Assembly: GCF_014898815.1 (NCBI RefSeq) | Contig: NW_026515440.1 | Coordinates: forward strand, 19,927 to 83,926 | Reading direction: 5' to 3' | Source of the DNA: Panonychus citri | Taxonomy: Eukaryota > Arthropoda > Arachnida > Trombidiformes > Tetranychidae | Length of the DNA: 64,000 nucleotides | Shown: positions 1 to 10,298 of the stretch, one piece after another | How the letters are laid out: each line of letters starts with the position of its first letter | Numbering within the stretch: position 1 is the stretch's first letter | Translations under genes and position numbers: made by a program | Notes under the pieces: model-generated | What the model saw: the letters and a program-made list of their open reading frames with translations, nothing else | Database searches by the model: none | What the model was told of the DNA's origin: nothing

Positions 1-1115
1 CTGTTGAATTCGCTAAAGACACAATAATCCGAATGGTTAAATTCACAATAATCGGATAAGTTGAATAAGGTTGATGAAAACTGATTTAAAAATGAATAGT
101 TAATTTCATAAAAGTTGTAATTGTTCACTGAGTTAATAGTTGAACACTGTTTGAAACATTTATTTAGTTGAGAGTTTAAAATATAACTAAATATAAAAGC
201 AACTAAATAATATATATATTTAAACATTGCTAAATCTAAAAAAACTAAAAGTTTATTCAAAAAAAGTTTAAAGTATAATAATGTTAAACATCAACAACAT
301 AAACTAACTTGCAATTTTGACTTGAGTGAGTACACATAAAGTTGAGTTAGGAAGATAAAATAGGGGGAGAGTTAAATTTTACTGACGCGCTATAGAGCAA
401 TCCTGTCTAAGGCGTCACTGCGCGTTAGGGAGCAAACGTCTATCTGACATGGACGAGGGAGCTAAAGAAAAAATCAACTTTGCAAAGTTTATTTCTTTTA
501 AAATTTTTATCAGTTAACTTCTATCTTTAGTTCAGACTACAACAAAACTTTCTTCTCTCTATTATTTCTCTTTAGTTATATATATTCTACATTTATATTT
601 TATTTCATCAGTTTAGTTTATATTACCTTCAGTGAGTAAACTTCAATTAGTATCAAAGTTATTTAATCATCATCGATAGTTTACTTGATTAGTGTTTTAT
701 TGTAAACATCTGCAGATCATCTTTTACCATTTGGATTTATTGTGTTGATACCAAGTGGATTAATTGAGTTTACCACTTTGGATTATTGTTTCCACTTTGG
801 ATTAAATTACACCGGACTTTTGGTTCACATTGGTACATTTGGTACAACAACATTTTAGGTAAGAGATTTTTATTTAACTCAGTGATCTGGTGTTCTTGAT
901 AATTATCTTTGTCCCTTATTTTCTTTTGAATTGTTTTGATACCATTAGGGATTGTGAACTAATGATCTTTTTCTTTTGTGTTTAATCTTTTTTTATCTAA
1001 TAATCTTTTTCTTTTATTTGCTTGTGATTTATTCATTTATTTTTGTTTCCTTTTAATTTTAAATGTGTTAAAGATCTCGCTTCGATTAATCCACAAAGTT
1101 CTTTTATAAGAACTG
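1..1115. other. Flank left of the LTR element; no complete gene
   Basis: AT-rich sequence without a long open frame. The last 60 bases or so (about 1054-1115) read as coding when joined across the LTR element to 10304. The frame runs through the target-site duplication and resembles two units at 11.3-11.9 kb. A possible splice donor (ttttag followed by gtaaga) lies near 856. No other gene, RNA or repeat was recognised here. Confidence 0.5.
1111..1115. repeat. Target-site duplication, left copy (AACTG)
   Basis: The five bases AACTG directly precede the first LTR. The same five bases directly follow the second LTR at 10299-10303. A 5-bp duplication is usual for Ty3/gypsy integrases and fixes the element's ends. 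Confidence 0.93.
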
Positions 1116-1381
1116 TGTAATAAAATGTCAAAGAGATAGAGAGAGAGATTAAGTTAATCATTTTATAACTTTGTTTTTCTCTTCTCTCTATCTCCTACCT
1201 GTAAGTCACCTTGGATATATTATTGTAAATAGAACAAAAAGAAATGATTTGTAAGTTAGTTAGAGACTAACTATTTGATCAGTGAAGATCAAATGCAACG
1301 AAGTTAATTAAACCAGAAAATAAAAAGTAATTATTATTTGATTGTGATTCTAACTGAAGTTTAATCCAATAAGTTCCAACA
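1116..1381 (+). repeat. 5' LTR (266 bp)
   Basis: Begins TGTAATAAAATG and ends CCAACA. I read it as base-for-base identical to 10033-10298. It contains AATAAA strings near each end (about 1119 and 1318) that could serve in 3'-end formation. It also holds a GA-rich stretch and one copy of the leader hairpin motif, with a seven-pair stem around the loop AGTGAA (1274-1293). Confidence 0.95.
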
Positions 1382-1385
1382 ATTT

Positions 1386-1403
1386 TGGTGCCTCTGTGTG
1401 AGG
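1386..1403 (+). promoter_or_regulatory. Primer-binding site (tRNA not identified)
   Basis: Starts four bases after the 5' LTR with TGGTGCCTCTGTGTGAGG. TGG pairs with the CCA tail of a tRNA, and the placement is right for minus-strand priming. I could not match the remaining bases to a particular tRNA by eye. Confidence 0.75.
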
Positions 1404-1737
1404 GTTTACCTCATGTAAAATGAACTAAGTTTCCACAAAGTGGTAAAAGTGAATTGAAACCTGACAATATTTTTCCTCCTTTAAAACAAATTGTAAACAA
1501 TAAAATGTTATTCTCAAACTCTTCCTCTACATAAGAATCTTTGTAAACAGGTTAATATCCATAAAATTGGCCAACAACGAGGATAAACAATCAACACTGA
1601 GACTCAAATTGGTAAAAGGTAAAGAAAAATTAATTACATCAACCCAAATTCTTCCTGTGTTAACCATTACCAATAATTAGTTCAAATTAATCTTGCTCAA
1701 TCTCAATAATAATCAATGATGGTTCTAATTTACAATT

Positions 1738-2144
1738 GAGTCAGTGAAGACTCGAGTGAACTCCAACGAATTATAATCAATCAGGCCCGAATTAGCATTG
1801 AACTCTGACTTAAATAGATTCAAACTAAACATAAAAGTGTGACACTGAATCAGTGAAGATTCAATAACCATCAGAGCTTAATAAGAATCAGTGAAGATTC
1901 AAATTGAGTGTTGAGCGAGCCAGTAAAAATTCAATCGAACCCTAAACCTGAATCAGTGAAGATTCACGCTGAGTTTGAAGTTCAATCTGAATCAGTGAAG
2001 ATTCTAATTGAACGAAAAAGGTAAAACAGAATCAGTGAAGATTCAGTACCCCCTTCAAACAACAAGAGTCAGTGAGGACTCATCTAACCTAAACTATCAC
2101 CCTTCTCCACAAATAAGAACAATAATTCAGAATCAGTGAAGATT
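1738..2144 (+). repeat. Array of eight short hairpin repeats in the element's leader
   Basis: Eight copies of an imperfect palindrome, stem-AGTGAA-stem, lie at 1738, 1846, 1885, 1949, 1989, 2029, 2066 and 2131. Most have the stem GAATC/GATTC. Those at 1738 and 2066 have GAGTC/GACTC, so both sides changed together. The LTR copy at 1274 has TTTGATC/GATCAAA. The copy at 2066 has loop AGTGAG. A degraded ninth copy may lie near 1918-1933. The conserved loop and covarying stems suggest an RNA structure, for example a Gag-binding packaging signal. A DNA-protein array like the gypsy insulator is the alternative. Confidence 0.85.
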
Positions 2145-2655
2145 ATAATCAATCACTCAGTCACTGAGCCAGTTAACCCATCGATTAAACTCTAAATTGA
2201 CATTCAATAAAACAACGAACTCGTATCGACCTTCGCGTACTAATCAACGATTAACAATATCAACAATAATTGTAAGCACTCAAATTCATCTAATAACATT
2301 GAGTCAACAGTTACCATTTACCCAAATAATAAATAATAAGTTAAATCATTATTCCAATTAAACAAACAACAAGCTGAACCAAGTTCTGAAAATCATAACG
2401 ATAGAAATTGAACCAGTTGAGATTCGTCTTTACCATTCAACTTGACTTGATAACGATTACATTCAACGATTCACCTCTATTCAATCTAATTATTCATTGA
2501 CTTTAAATAACCTTAACACCTTTTAACATTAAAATAAAGTTATTACTCATCAATTAGTTACTCCAATCATAAACTATAACTAGATTAAAATTAATCATAA
2601 ACATATGAACAATCATAAAGTTTTACTATCCTTTGACTAACATCATTAGATCGAA

Positions 2656-5600
2656 ATGTCAGTACCTCCTACTGCACCGTCATTATCATCAACACCTAAT
2701 CAGGAATTCAATCAACCAACTCCTTCAGTTATGAACATTAATCTTTCTAACCTTTTAAAGAACCATATAACTATTGAACCTTTCAGGGGAGATAATGAGG
2801 ATGTAGTTGATTGGTTAGTCCAATTTGAATTTGCTTCTCAAGCTCTAGGCTTAAACGCAACCGAAATGTTTAAAATAATTCCATTTTACCTTCAAGGTTC
2901 AGCTCGTCGTTGGTACAACTTGACCGTTAGTTCATTTGGACCAGCGAATAAGCCAACGACTTATGAACAGCTTAGAGAATGCATGATAACTGGACTCTGT
3001 CCAGCAGATTACCGCACTCATCTCTCTCAACAGCTTCATAATAGCAAGCAAAAACCAGGCCAACCAACAACTAGTTTCATTTATGAAATTCAAGAGCTTT
3101 GCTCTCGAATGAACAGTCAAATGCCTGAGAACTTAATGATTAGTTTTATCTCTGAACGATTCTTACCACAGATCAAATTCGTCACCACCTTACAAAATCC
3201 AAAGTCACTGAGTGAATTAATCGAGGCAGCCAAATTAGCTGACAAGGCCTTAGTTAATGGTGAGGTCAAGCCTAATCATAATTTTAGCCTCGAGTCTAAT
3301 TCATCAAATGCAATTGAAAGCAAATTGTTGAACACTTTGAATCAATTACAATCAAAATTTGATCAATTAGAAGAAAAGTTAAATACATTTACTGCTAAAG
3401 CCTTCAATCAGAATCGAGTCACTTGCAACTTTTGCGGTCATCGCGGCCACACCGAAGAAAATTGTCGCCACCGAATGGCAGCAATTCAAGCCAATAACTT
3501 TCAGCCAATTAGCAGTCAACTGACTCAACCAGCTCAGTCAAACCAACAGAACTTACCATTGCAATCTAATACTATGCAATCACAAGATCAATCGATTCAG
3601 CCTAATCAACCACAAGTCAATCAACAAGCCTCACCAGCCCAGATCAATCAACAACCGTTCTACAATCGTAGTAAACGGAGAGACAATAGAAATTATCAAA
3701 ATCGTTCTAATAATGATCGAAACTGGAGAGAGAGAAATGAGAACAGGCAAAGAGAGAATCCCTCTAACCAGCAAGAGCAAACAAATCAAGGTCCTCAAAT
3801 TAGAACTATCACTAAAGTTGATTATGATGCAGAAGATGATGATTACACTAGTGAAGAGGAAGAGCCTCAGGTCTCAGCCATTTGCTCGATCTACAAGAAA
3901 AAGCTAATCCATCAACAGATTAAAGTTGATAATCATAGAGTTGAAGCCATGTTCGACACTGGCTCTGACATGACCCTGATTACGAAACAATTAGTTGAGC
4001 AATTGAAACTGAATTTAGAACCATATAAAGGTCCAACTCCCCTAGCGGCCAATGATAAGCCAATTCAAATCTTAGGTCAAGTCGATATTACAATTAAGAT
4101 CAGTGACAATAGTTCAGCCCTATTGATAGTAACTACAGTCCAAGTAATCGAGCGATTACCCAAACAATTTAGTGTCCTAATAGGTCAAGATGTTATGTCA
4201 AAGGCTAATATAGTGATTGATTGTTCGGCCGGTAGGGTACATATTAATAGTCAACCAATAAAACAAGTTGACACTGAAGTAACTAAGAAAAGTGAAACAA
4301 CTGAAACAATTGAAACAACTGAAGCAAGTGAAAGTGAATCATCTACTATCGATATCGACAACATCGACCGTTCCATCACCATCGATATTGACAGTGAAGT
4401 CAGTGATAGTGATAAAGATAAATTGTACGACCTTTGCAACGAATTTCGGGACGTCTTCGCTACGAACCAACGTGAGATTGGCCGTTCAAGCCTGTTCACC
4501 CATTCCATCGATACCGATAATCATCCTCCAATTGCTTGTGCTCCTTACACTCAAGGTGCTGCCAAAAGGGAAATAACTAAGGCCCTAATAGATGAGATGC
4601 TCCTAGACGATATTATCGTTGAGTCTTCCTCTCCCTGGTCATCCCCTGTTGTCTTAGTTAGCAAGAAAACCAAGGATTGGAGACTTTGTGTTGATTATCG
4701 TAAATTGAATGCGATCACCAAGAAAGATCGATATCCGATTCCCGATATTAACACCTCACTCGATTGTCTCCAAGGTGCAAAGTATTTCAGCTTACTTGAT
4801 CTTCGAAGTGGCTACCATCAAGTCGAATTAAACCCAGTCGATCGAATTAAAAGTGCCTTTGTAACAACATTTGGAATGTACGAGTACAAAGTGATGCCCT
4901 TTGGCCTCTGCAACGCCCCCGCCACTTTCCAGCGATTAATGGACGTTTGCCTGGCTGGCCTCAAATACAATTCTTGTCTCGTTTACATCGACGATATTAT
5001 CATATTCAGTCGAACCATGAATGAGCATTTCAATCGATTACGATCAGTCTTCAACAGATTGAGAACCGCCGGACTGACCCTCAAGCCCGAGAAGTGTACC
5101 TTCTTTAAAAAGAAAATTCTTTATCTTGGCTATGTCATCAGTGAAGATGGGCAAGAACCAGATCCTGAGAAGATAAGGACAATCCGTGATTACCCGATTC
5201 CGTTAACACTTCGAGATGTCCGAGCTTTTGTTGCACTTTGCTCATATTATCGAAAATTCATTCGCGATTTCGCTAAGATCGCTCGCCCTCTCACTCAACT
5301 GACACGAAAAGAAGCACCTTTCATTTGGGGCTCCGATGAACATGAGTCCTTTGAACAACTAAAAAAGTTACTCTGCTCCACTCATGTCCTCGAACACTTC
5401 GATCCAAATCGACCAATTCAATTAAGAACCGATGCTTCTGATTTTGGATTAGGTGCGATTCTCCTCCAGCGCCACGATAATAAATGGAAGCCAATCGCCT
5501 ACGCCAGTCGACAATTACAAGGAGCCGAAGTCAATTACCCGATCCCCGATAAAGAATGTCTCGCCATCATTTACGCCGTAGAAAAATTCCGTCCCTACCT

Positions 5601-8600
5601 CGAAGGATCCAAATTCGAGATCATTACTGACCATTGTGCCTTGTGCTTTTTAAGGTCAAAGGCTAAACTTCCTCCTCGCCTTATGCGTTACTCCATAACC
5701 TTACAATCGTTTGATTTCACTATCATTTACAAGTCTGGAAAAACTCACACTGATGCTGATTGTCTGAGCCGTTACCCGACTCATGATCCTGAATTTAACG
5801 ATAAAGATGAACAATTTGAACAAGGTGATGAGATCTTCACCTTATTAATTCAAGAGGACTCCAAAGAAACGAGTAAACTAATTGCTGAACAACATAGCGA
5901 CCCCTTTATTCAAATGAAAATGAATCAACTGTCAAATTTGGACTCTCTGGATAAACTAACTAAAACTAAACTTGTTAATAATCATCGTATTAGAAATGGG
6001 TTACTAGAGAGAAAAATTATAACCGAATATGGTAACCGATGGGTCCAAGTGGTGCCCGAGACTCTAATTGATGAACTGTTGAAATCTTATCATCATGATC
6101 CAATTGGAGGTCATTGTGGAGTCTATCAGACTTACAATCGTGTTCGTCAACGATATTATTGGCCAAAAATGCACCAGGTGATAACAAATTACATCAAAAA
6201 TTGTCGCGATTGCCAATTTAATAAACAAACAAAAGTCGATGCACCAATGAAATCAATTCATGTTGGTAGACCTTTCGAGAAACTCGGAATCGACATAGTT
6301 GGTCCATTACCATTTTCATCAGGAAAGAAATACATCATTGTGGCCACTGATTACTTTACTCGGTGGGTGGAGACGAAGGCGCTCACTCACAAGACCGCCT
6401 CGGTAACTGCAAAATTCCTGATCGAAAACATCGTTGCTCGCCACGGTTGCCCCGCCTCTATCCTATCTGATCAAGGTACCAATTTCACCTCATCAATAAT
6501 TCAGAAACTCAGTGAATTTATGACTTCCCGCTGGCAATTTTCCACCGCCTATCACCCTCAAACCAATGGATTAACCGAGCGCGTCAACCGAACCCTTTGC
6601 CAAATGTTAATTCACTATTGTCAAGAAAATAAATCGAAATGGACTCAAATGCTACCCCTAATTACCTTCGCTTACAATACAGCAGCGAACAGCAGTACAA
6701 GAGCTTCCCCATTTTATCTCATCTATGGTCGAGAAGCCAATTTCCCCGTCGACATCAACCTCTCACCCACCAGTGACCAAACCAACATTGATGATTACAC
6801 TAAATTCATCATCAACGAATGGAAAACTATCAGAGATCAATCGAAAATCTTCTCTCTCGAAGCTAAAGAAAAACAAACAGCTTATCATGATTCAAAATCC
6901 AAGATTGTGAATTTCGAAATCGGTGAAAAGGTTCTCTACAAGAAAAACATTCGAACCGACAAATTAGACACCAGAAAAGAGGGACCGTTTTCCATCATTG
7001 ATAAAATAGGAGAAACAACTTACATCATCAAGAATGATGATCACGAAATTCGAGCCCATGCCTCTCAATTATCAAAGTTTAATTCAAGAGATCGCAGGTC
7101 TCGATCACTGTCGCCCTCTCATCTCAACAAACAGATGATGATACTCATCATTCTCTTTCTGATGAGCTTCGTTTCCGGGACTGAATATGGTGCTGACGTG
7201 ATCTGGAGAGCTACGAAGCATAAGATAATAAATGGACGTAAAAATGTAAATTACACGATAATCATACAGAATCCATGCTTACAAATTAAATCGCCCATAC
7301 ATGGAAGCTTGAGCATTGACGCAGATAAGTGTGAGATCGATAATCAGGGACCGGTCAACAAATTTGCCTGCAAAAGACTCATAAAGGAAGCACCGAAGTG
7401 TGGAGAGGAGCTAAAATGGTTTTGTGGCCTAAAACCATATAATAGAGAAGATATATTTGAGCTAGCACGACAACACTGTGAATCTTATGTTGAAAATCAA
7501 CTTACACTTTCACTTTTTGGATCAAATATAACACAGAAAAGAAGAAAAAAAAGAGTAATATTTTCAACTCTTCTAATAGGATCGTTAGCTGTAATTGGGT
7601 TCGGTACAATTAAGAATTGGATCTTCCAATCACCAAATTATGATTTGTTAACAACAGCCTCAAATCTAACCTACGAGGTATTAAATAACCATCAAAATAA
7701 CCTCAAGCACATCGCAGATCAGATCCTTTCAACGAACACTCGACTAGATGAGTTAGAGCAAATGATCCCAATCACCTCTCTCCAATCAGCCACTGTTGTT
7801 TATCAAACACAACGAATCAACGAAATCATGAGAGAAACCAGAGTCGCAATGGAAAATGGGGAAAAGATACCGGAAAGCTTATTGAACTTTTTCAAAGTAG
7901 AGTTACCATGTGGGAAAAGTTGCCCCTTAAGCTCCATGGAAAATTGCAAAGTAACTTTCAAAACTATCAACAAAACGATCCTCGTCAAGTTATTATTCAG
8001 AGTCGATAATTATGCTGACGATCTCATCATTCACAAAGTTGATCCTTTCACCTTAATTCAAGAAGTAAACAACACTGAAATCTGTATCAAGAATTATGTT
8101 GGCCCGAAGTTTATCGTGGTAAACACCACCTCGAAGCCACCTGAAATGTGTGAAGTAACCGAAGATGATTTTGCATCGAAAAAACTAAATTTTGATACGG
8201 GAAAATTCTGTCACAAAGTGCCTGAGGCCGGATTATGGAAATTATCAGATTGTGTTCAAATTGGCTCCTACAACTTTCAAATTAAAAAACCCCAAACGAA
8301 AATCGTTAACGAAGATTTTTTCGTCTATTGTTATGGCCACAATCTCACCATTTTTAACATCACCCGACCTTGTCCAAACCAAGTACTGAAAATATCCCGC
8401 TCAATGTCCTTTCAGATCGGTCAAACCTCGTATACATCCAACGACCTAACATTCACACATGAGAAAGACGTGACTTCCTGGTCAACAACAATCAATTGGC
8501 AATTATCACCCTACGATTATGAGCGAATAAAATTAGAACCAGAAAAGTTAGAATTGCTCAAAAATGTAGTTATCGAAGCTCAACGTCAAACCAACGAATC

Positions 8601-8829
8601 TTGGTTCACGTACTTAAAACGTGACGCTTTTAACCTCTTTCTCGGACTCATTTCCCTTTCTATTCTCATCATGTTGATCCTCAAAATCGTCAAAATAATC
8701 TATCAACCTAGACCAACAGTTTACTCAATGATCACTGAGCCTGTCATCATAAGCAAAACTAAGAAAAAGAATAAGGATAAAACTTTCCCAATTAAGCCCG
8801 ACTACATCCCAATTAACCAATTATTCTAA
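2656..8829 (+). CDS. Gag-Pol-Env polyprotein of the Ty3/gypsy element
   Basis: One frame of 2057 codons with no stop. Gag occupies about residues 1-420 and has a CX2CX4HX4C zinc knuckle at 257-270 followed by a Gln/Asn-rich stretch. The protease has the active-site triplet DTG at 434-436. Reverse transcriptase has YIDD at 777-780, and RNase H has the TDAS acid at 926. Integrase has an HHCC zinc motif from about 1146 and D1213, D1272 and E1308 (DD35E). From about 1494 the frame becomes an Env-like glycoprotein: a hydrophobic leader, a basic cleavage site RRKKR at 1629-1633 followed by a hydrophobic fusion-peptide-like run, many N-glycosylation sequons, and a membrane anchor near 1995-2015. All motifs look intact. 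Env fused in frame is unusual; in related elements it is a separate ORF made from a spliced mRNA, so internal expression from the Met near 1494 is possible. Confidence 0.95.
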   Translation: MSVPPTAPSLSSTPNQEFNQPTPSVMNINLSNLLKNHITIEPFRGDNEDVVDWLVQFEFASQALGLNATEMFKIIPFYLQGSARRWYNLTVSSFGPANKPTTYEQLRECMITGLCPADYRTHLSQQLHNSKQKPGQPTTSFIYEIQELCSRMNSQMPENLMISFISERFLPQIKFVTTLQNPKSLSELIEAAKLADKALVNGEVKPNHNFSLESNSSNAIESKLLNTLNQLQSKFDQLEEKLNTFTAKAFNQNRVTCNFCGHRGHTEENCRHRMAAIQANNFQPISSQLTQPAQSNQQNLPLQSNTMQSQDQSIQPNQPQVNQQASPAQINQQPFYNRSKRRDNRNYQNRSNNDRNWRERNENRQRENPSNQQEQTNQGPQIRTITKVDYDAEDDDYTSEEEEPQVSAICSIYKKKLIHQQIKVDNHRVEAMFDTGSDMTLITKQLVEQLKLNLEPYKGPTPLAANDKPIQILGQVDITIKISDNSSALLIVTTVQVIERLPKQFSVLIGQDVMSKANIVIDCSAGRVHINSQPIKQVDTEVTKKSETTETIETTEASESESSTIDIDNIDRSITIDIDSEVSDSDKDKLYDLCNEFRDVFATNQREIGRSSLFTHSIDTDNHPPIACAPYTQGAAKREITKALIDEMLLDDIIVESSSPWSSPVVLVSKKTKDWRLCVDYRKLNAITKKDRYPIPDINTSLDCLQGAKYFSLLDLRSGYHQVELNPVDRIKSAFVTTFGMYEYKVMPFGLCNAPATFQRLMDVCLAGLKYNSCLVYIDDIIIFSRTMNEHFNRLRSVFNRLRTAGLTLKPEKCTFFKKKILYLGYVISEDGQEPDPEKIRTIRDYPIPLTLRDVRAFVALCSYYRKFIRDFAKIARPLTQLTRKEAPFIWGSDEHESFEQLKKLLCSTHVLEHFDPNRPIQLRTDASDFGLGAILLQRHDNKWKPIAYASRQLQGAEVNYPIPDKECLAIIYAVEKFRPYLEGSKFEIITDHCALCFLRSKAKLPPRLMRYSITLQSFDFTIIYKSGKTHTDADCLSRYPTHDPEFNDKDEQFEQGDEIFTLLIQEDSKETSKLIAEQHSDPFIQMKMNQLSNLDSLDKLTKTKLVNNHRIRNGLLERKIITEYGNRWVQVVPETLIDELLKSYHHDPIGGHCGVYQTYNRVRQRYYWPKMHQVITNYIKNCRDCQFNKQTKVDAPMKSIHVGRPFEKLGIDIVGPLPFSSGKKYIIVATDYFTRWVETKALTHKTASVTAKFLIENIVARHGCPASILSDQGTNFTSSIIQKLSEFMTSRWQFSTAYHPQTNGLTERVNRTLCQMLIHYCQENKSKWTQMLPLITFAYNTAANSSTRASPFYLIYGREANFPVDINLSPTSDQTNIDDYTKFIINEWKTIRDQSKIFSLEAKEKQTAYHDSKSKIVNFEIGEKVLYKKNIRTDKLDTRKEGPFSIIDKIGETTYIIKNDDHEIRAHASQLSKFNSRDRRSRSLSPSHLNKQMMILIILFLMSFVSGTEYGADVIWRATKHKIINGRKNVNYTIIIQNPCLQIKSPIHGSLSIDADKCEIDNQGPVNKFACKRLIKEAPKCGEELKWFCGLKPYNREDIFELARQHCESYVENQLTLSLFGSNITQKRRKKRVIFSTLLIGSLAVIGFGTIKNWIFQSPNYDLLTTASNLTYEVLNNHQNNLKHIADQILSTNTRLDELEQMIPITSLQSATVVYQTQRINEIMRETRVAMENGEKIPESLLNFFKVELPCGKSCPLSSMENCKVTFKTINKTILVKLLFRVDNYADDLIIHKVDPFTLIQEVNNTEICIKNYVGPKFIVVNTTSKPPEMCEVTEDDFASKKLNFDTGKFCHKVPEAGLWKLSDCVQIGSYNFQIKKPQTKIVNEDFFVYCYGHNLTIFNITRPCPNQVLKISRSMSFQIGQTSYTSNDLTFTHEKDVTSWSTTINWQLSPYDYERIKLEPEKLELLKNVVIEAQRQTNESWFTYLKRDAFNLFLGLISLSILIMLILKIVKIIYQPRPTVYSMITEPVIISKTKKKNKDKTFPIKPDYIPINQLF

Positions 8830-8860
8830 TTTCAAGTTTATTTTATTTTCCCTTTATTAG

Positions 8861-9994
8861 ATGCCCGGTGATAATTCTCCTTTCCTCTTTATCACCAATA
8901 TATTAATCTTGACTCGATACTTAAGAGGAGTATTTAACCAGTTCGGTGTTCCCATTTCCACTTCAATTAGGAATAACAAAAATTTCACCGTACAATGTAC
9001 TCAATTAGACAATAGAAAAATGGCCAAGGTAACGATTTCCGCTGGAAATCAAAAAGATTTAGATTACGGCTACCAAGAAACCAAGAAAATCCTGAAATTT
9101 TGCCCCATTGTATCTAAGTTAAGGGAAAAACATTGTGCAATTTGCTTCAGATATGCACACGAAACCCGCGATTGCACCTTCTGCGCTGCCTGTCTTGAGA
9201 ATGGTCACCAAATAGCTCATTGTTCCTGGCTGAGAAAAGGTGAAGAGCCTCCACGAGTTAACCTCATCTCTACCGATGATCAACCTTCTTCAAAACGACG
9301 GAAAGTAAAAGAGAATCCCATCTTTTGGAAGAACGTCGGAAACTTAGACTTCAAGTTACTCGGGAAATTAAAGCCTATTGGAAAAGTTGGAGAAGAAAAG
9401 CCAACCCTCGCTATTGACACCGAAGGCATGGCCACTGACGGGAAAGCACTTTTCGTCACCCTCGCTGGCTGGTTCAGCAGCAATAGTCTTGGTGCTCAGG
9501 TTATCTATTCCGAGTATCTAAAAACCACGAATGTTACCCACTTGACTACCCCAATATCCAGCGTCCAATTACAACAATTACAAGATGGAAAATCACTAGA
9601 CGAGATAAAGGCAAACATTCTACTAGCCTGTGGCGAAAAACGAGTTCTCATATTCGATTCCGACGATAAAGAACTAAAAAAGATAAATATAAGCGATGGT
9701 GATCTTAAGGAATGAAAAATCGAATTGGTCAATGTCCAGAAACTCTATGGAAAAATTTCATTAGAAAAACTAGTTAACTTCTTCTTTCCTCATTCAAAGG
9801 GGTTAAAAAGAGACTCGTATAATCCTCTCAACGGTCATAATCCAGGACTGGACTCATGTTTCACGATCAAATTGTATCGAAAGTACTTAGAACTAACCAA
9901 AGAAGGAAAACGCATTCCATTAGCCGATGATATAGGATCGATGTTAACGGCTAATCAAAACTACTCAAATTACAATCACCTTTGTTATCTTTGA
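8861..9994 (+). CDS. Extra retroelement ORF: two CCHC knuckles plus DEDDh-type exonuclease, one in-frame TGA
   Basis: Starts 31 bases after the env stop, directly after a pyrimidine-rich run ending TTATTAG, which could be a splice acceptor. Residues 92-105 and 108-121 are two perfect CX2CX4HX4C zinc knuckles. Residues 183-189 (LAIDTEG) give an ExoI-type DxE, with D186 and E188. IFD at 264-266 is a candidate ExoII acid. After an in-frame TGA at 9713-9715 (codon 285) the same frame continues. It carries HNPGLD, an HX4D ExoIII-type motif near 326-331, and ends at 9994. All five DEDDh residues are therefore present, but ExoIII lies beyond the stop. The order resembles the RNase T/REXO exonuclease fold. 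The family call rests on motifs seen by eye. The stop is either decay or a read-through codon. I know of no standard gypsy element with such a gene. Confidence 0.7.
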
Positions 9995-10032
9995 ATGATC
10001 GCCGGTACTGCTCAAAAATGGTCATTCGGAGA

Positions 10033-10298
10033 TGTAATAAAATGTCAAAGAGATAGAGAGAGAGATTAAGTTAATCATTTTATAACTTTGTTTTTCTCTT
10101 CTCTCTATCTCCTACCTGTAAGTCACCTTGGATATATTATTGTAAATAGAACAAAAAGAAATGATTTGTAAGTTAGTTAGAGACTAACTATTTGATCAGT
10201 GAAGATCAAATGCAACGAAGTTAATTAAACCAGAAAATAAAAAGTAATTATTATTTGATTGTGATTCTAACTGAAGTTTAATCCAATAAGTTCCAACA
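10033..10298 (+). repeat. 3' LTR (266 bp)
   Basis: Identical by eye to 1116-1381. It is followed directly by the AACTG target duplication. The bases just before it form only a weak purine run (ggaga), so the plus-strand primer is not clear. Confidence 0.95.

Larger units (their letters stand above)
1116..10298 (+). mobile_element. Complete env-bearing Ty3/gypsy LTR retroelement (9183 bp)
   Basis: Two LTRs (1116-1381 and 10033-10298) start TGT and end ACA, read as identical, and are flanked by a 5-bp AACTG duplication. In order inside are a primer-binding site, a 1.25-kb leader with a hairpin array, one 2057-codon frame carrying Gag, protease, reverse transcriptase, RNase H, integrase and an Env-like protein, and an extra ORF with two CCHC knuckles and a DEDDh exonuclease pattern. 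The layout is errantivirus-like, with two oddities: Env is in frame with Pol, and there is a fourth coding unit. Identical LTRs imply a recent insertion. No long polypurine tract is obvious before the second LTR; only a short purine run (ggaga) is seen. Confidence 0.95.

Noticed and set aside
1738..2144. CRISPR-like appearance of regularly repeated palindromes
   Set aside because: Repeat units are 14-18 bases, spacers vary from about 20 to 93 bases, and the array lies in the leader of a eukaryotic LTR element.
10000..10032. Polypurine tract before the 3' LTR
   Set aside because: Only a five-base purine run precedes the LTR; not enough to annotate.
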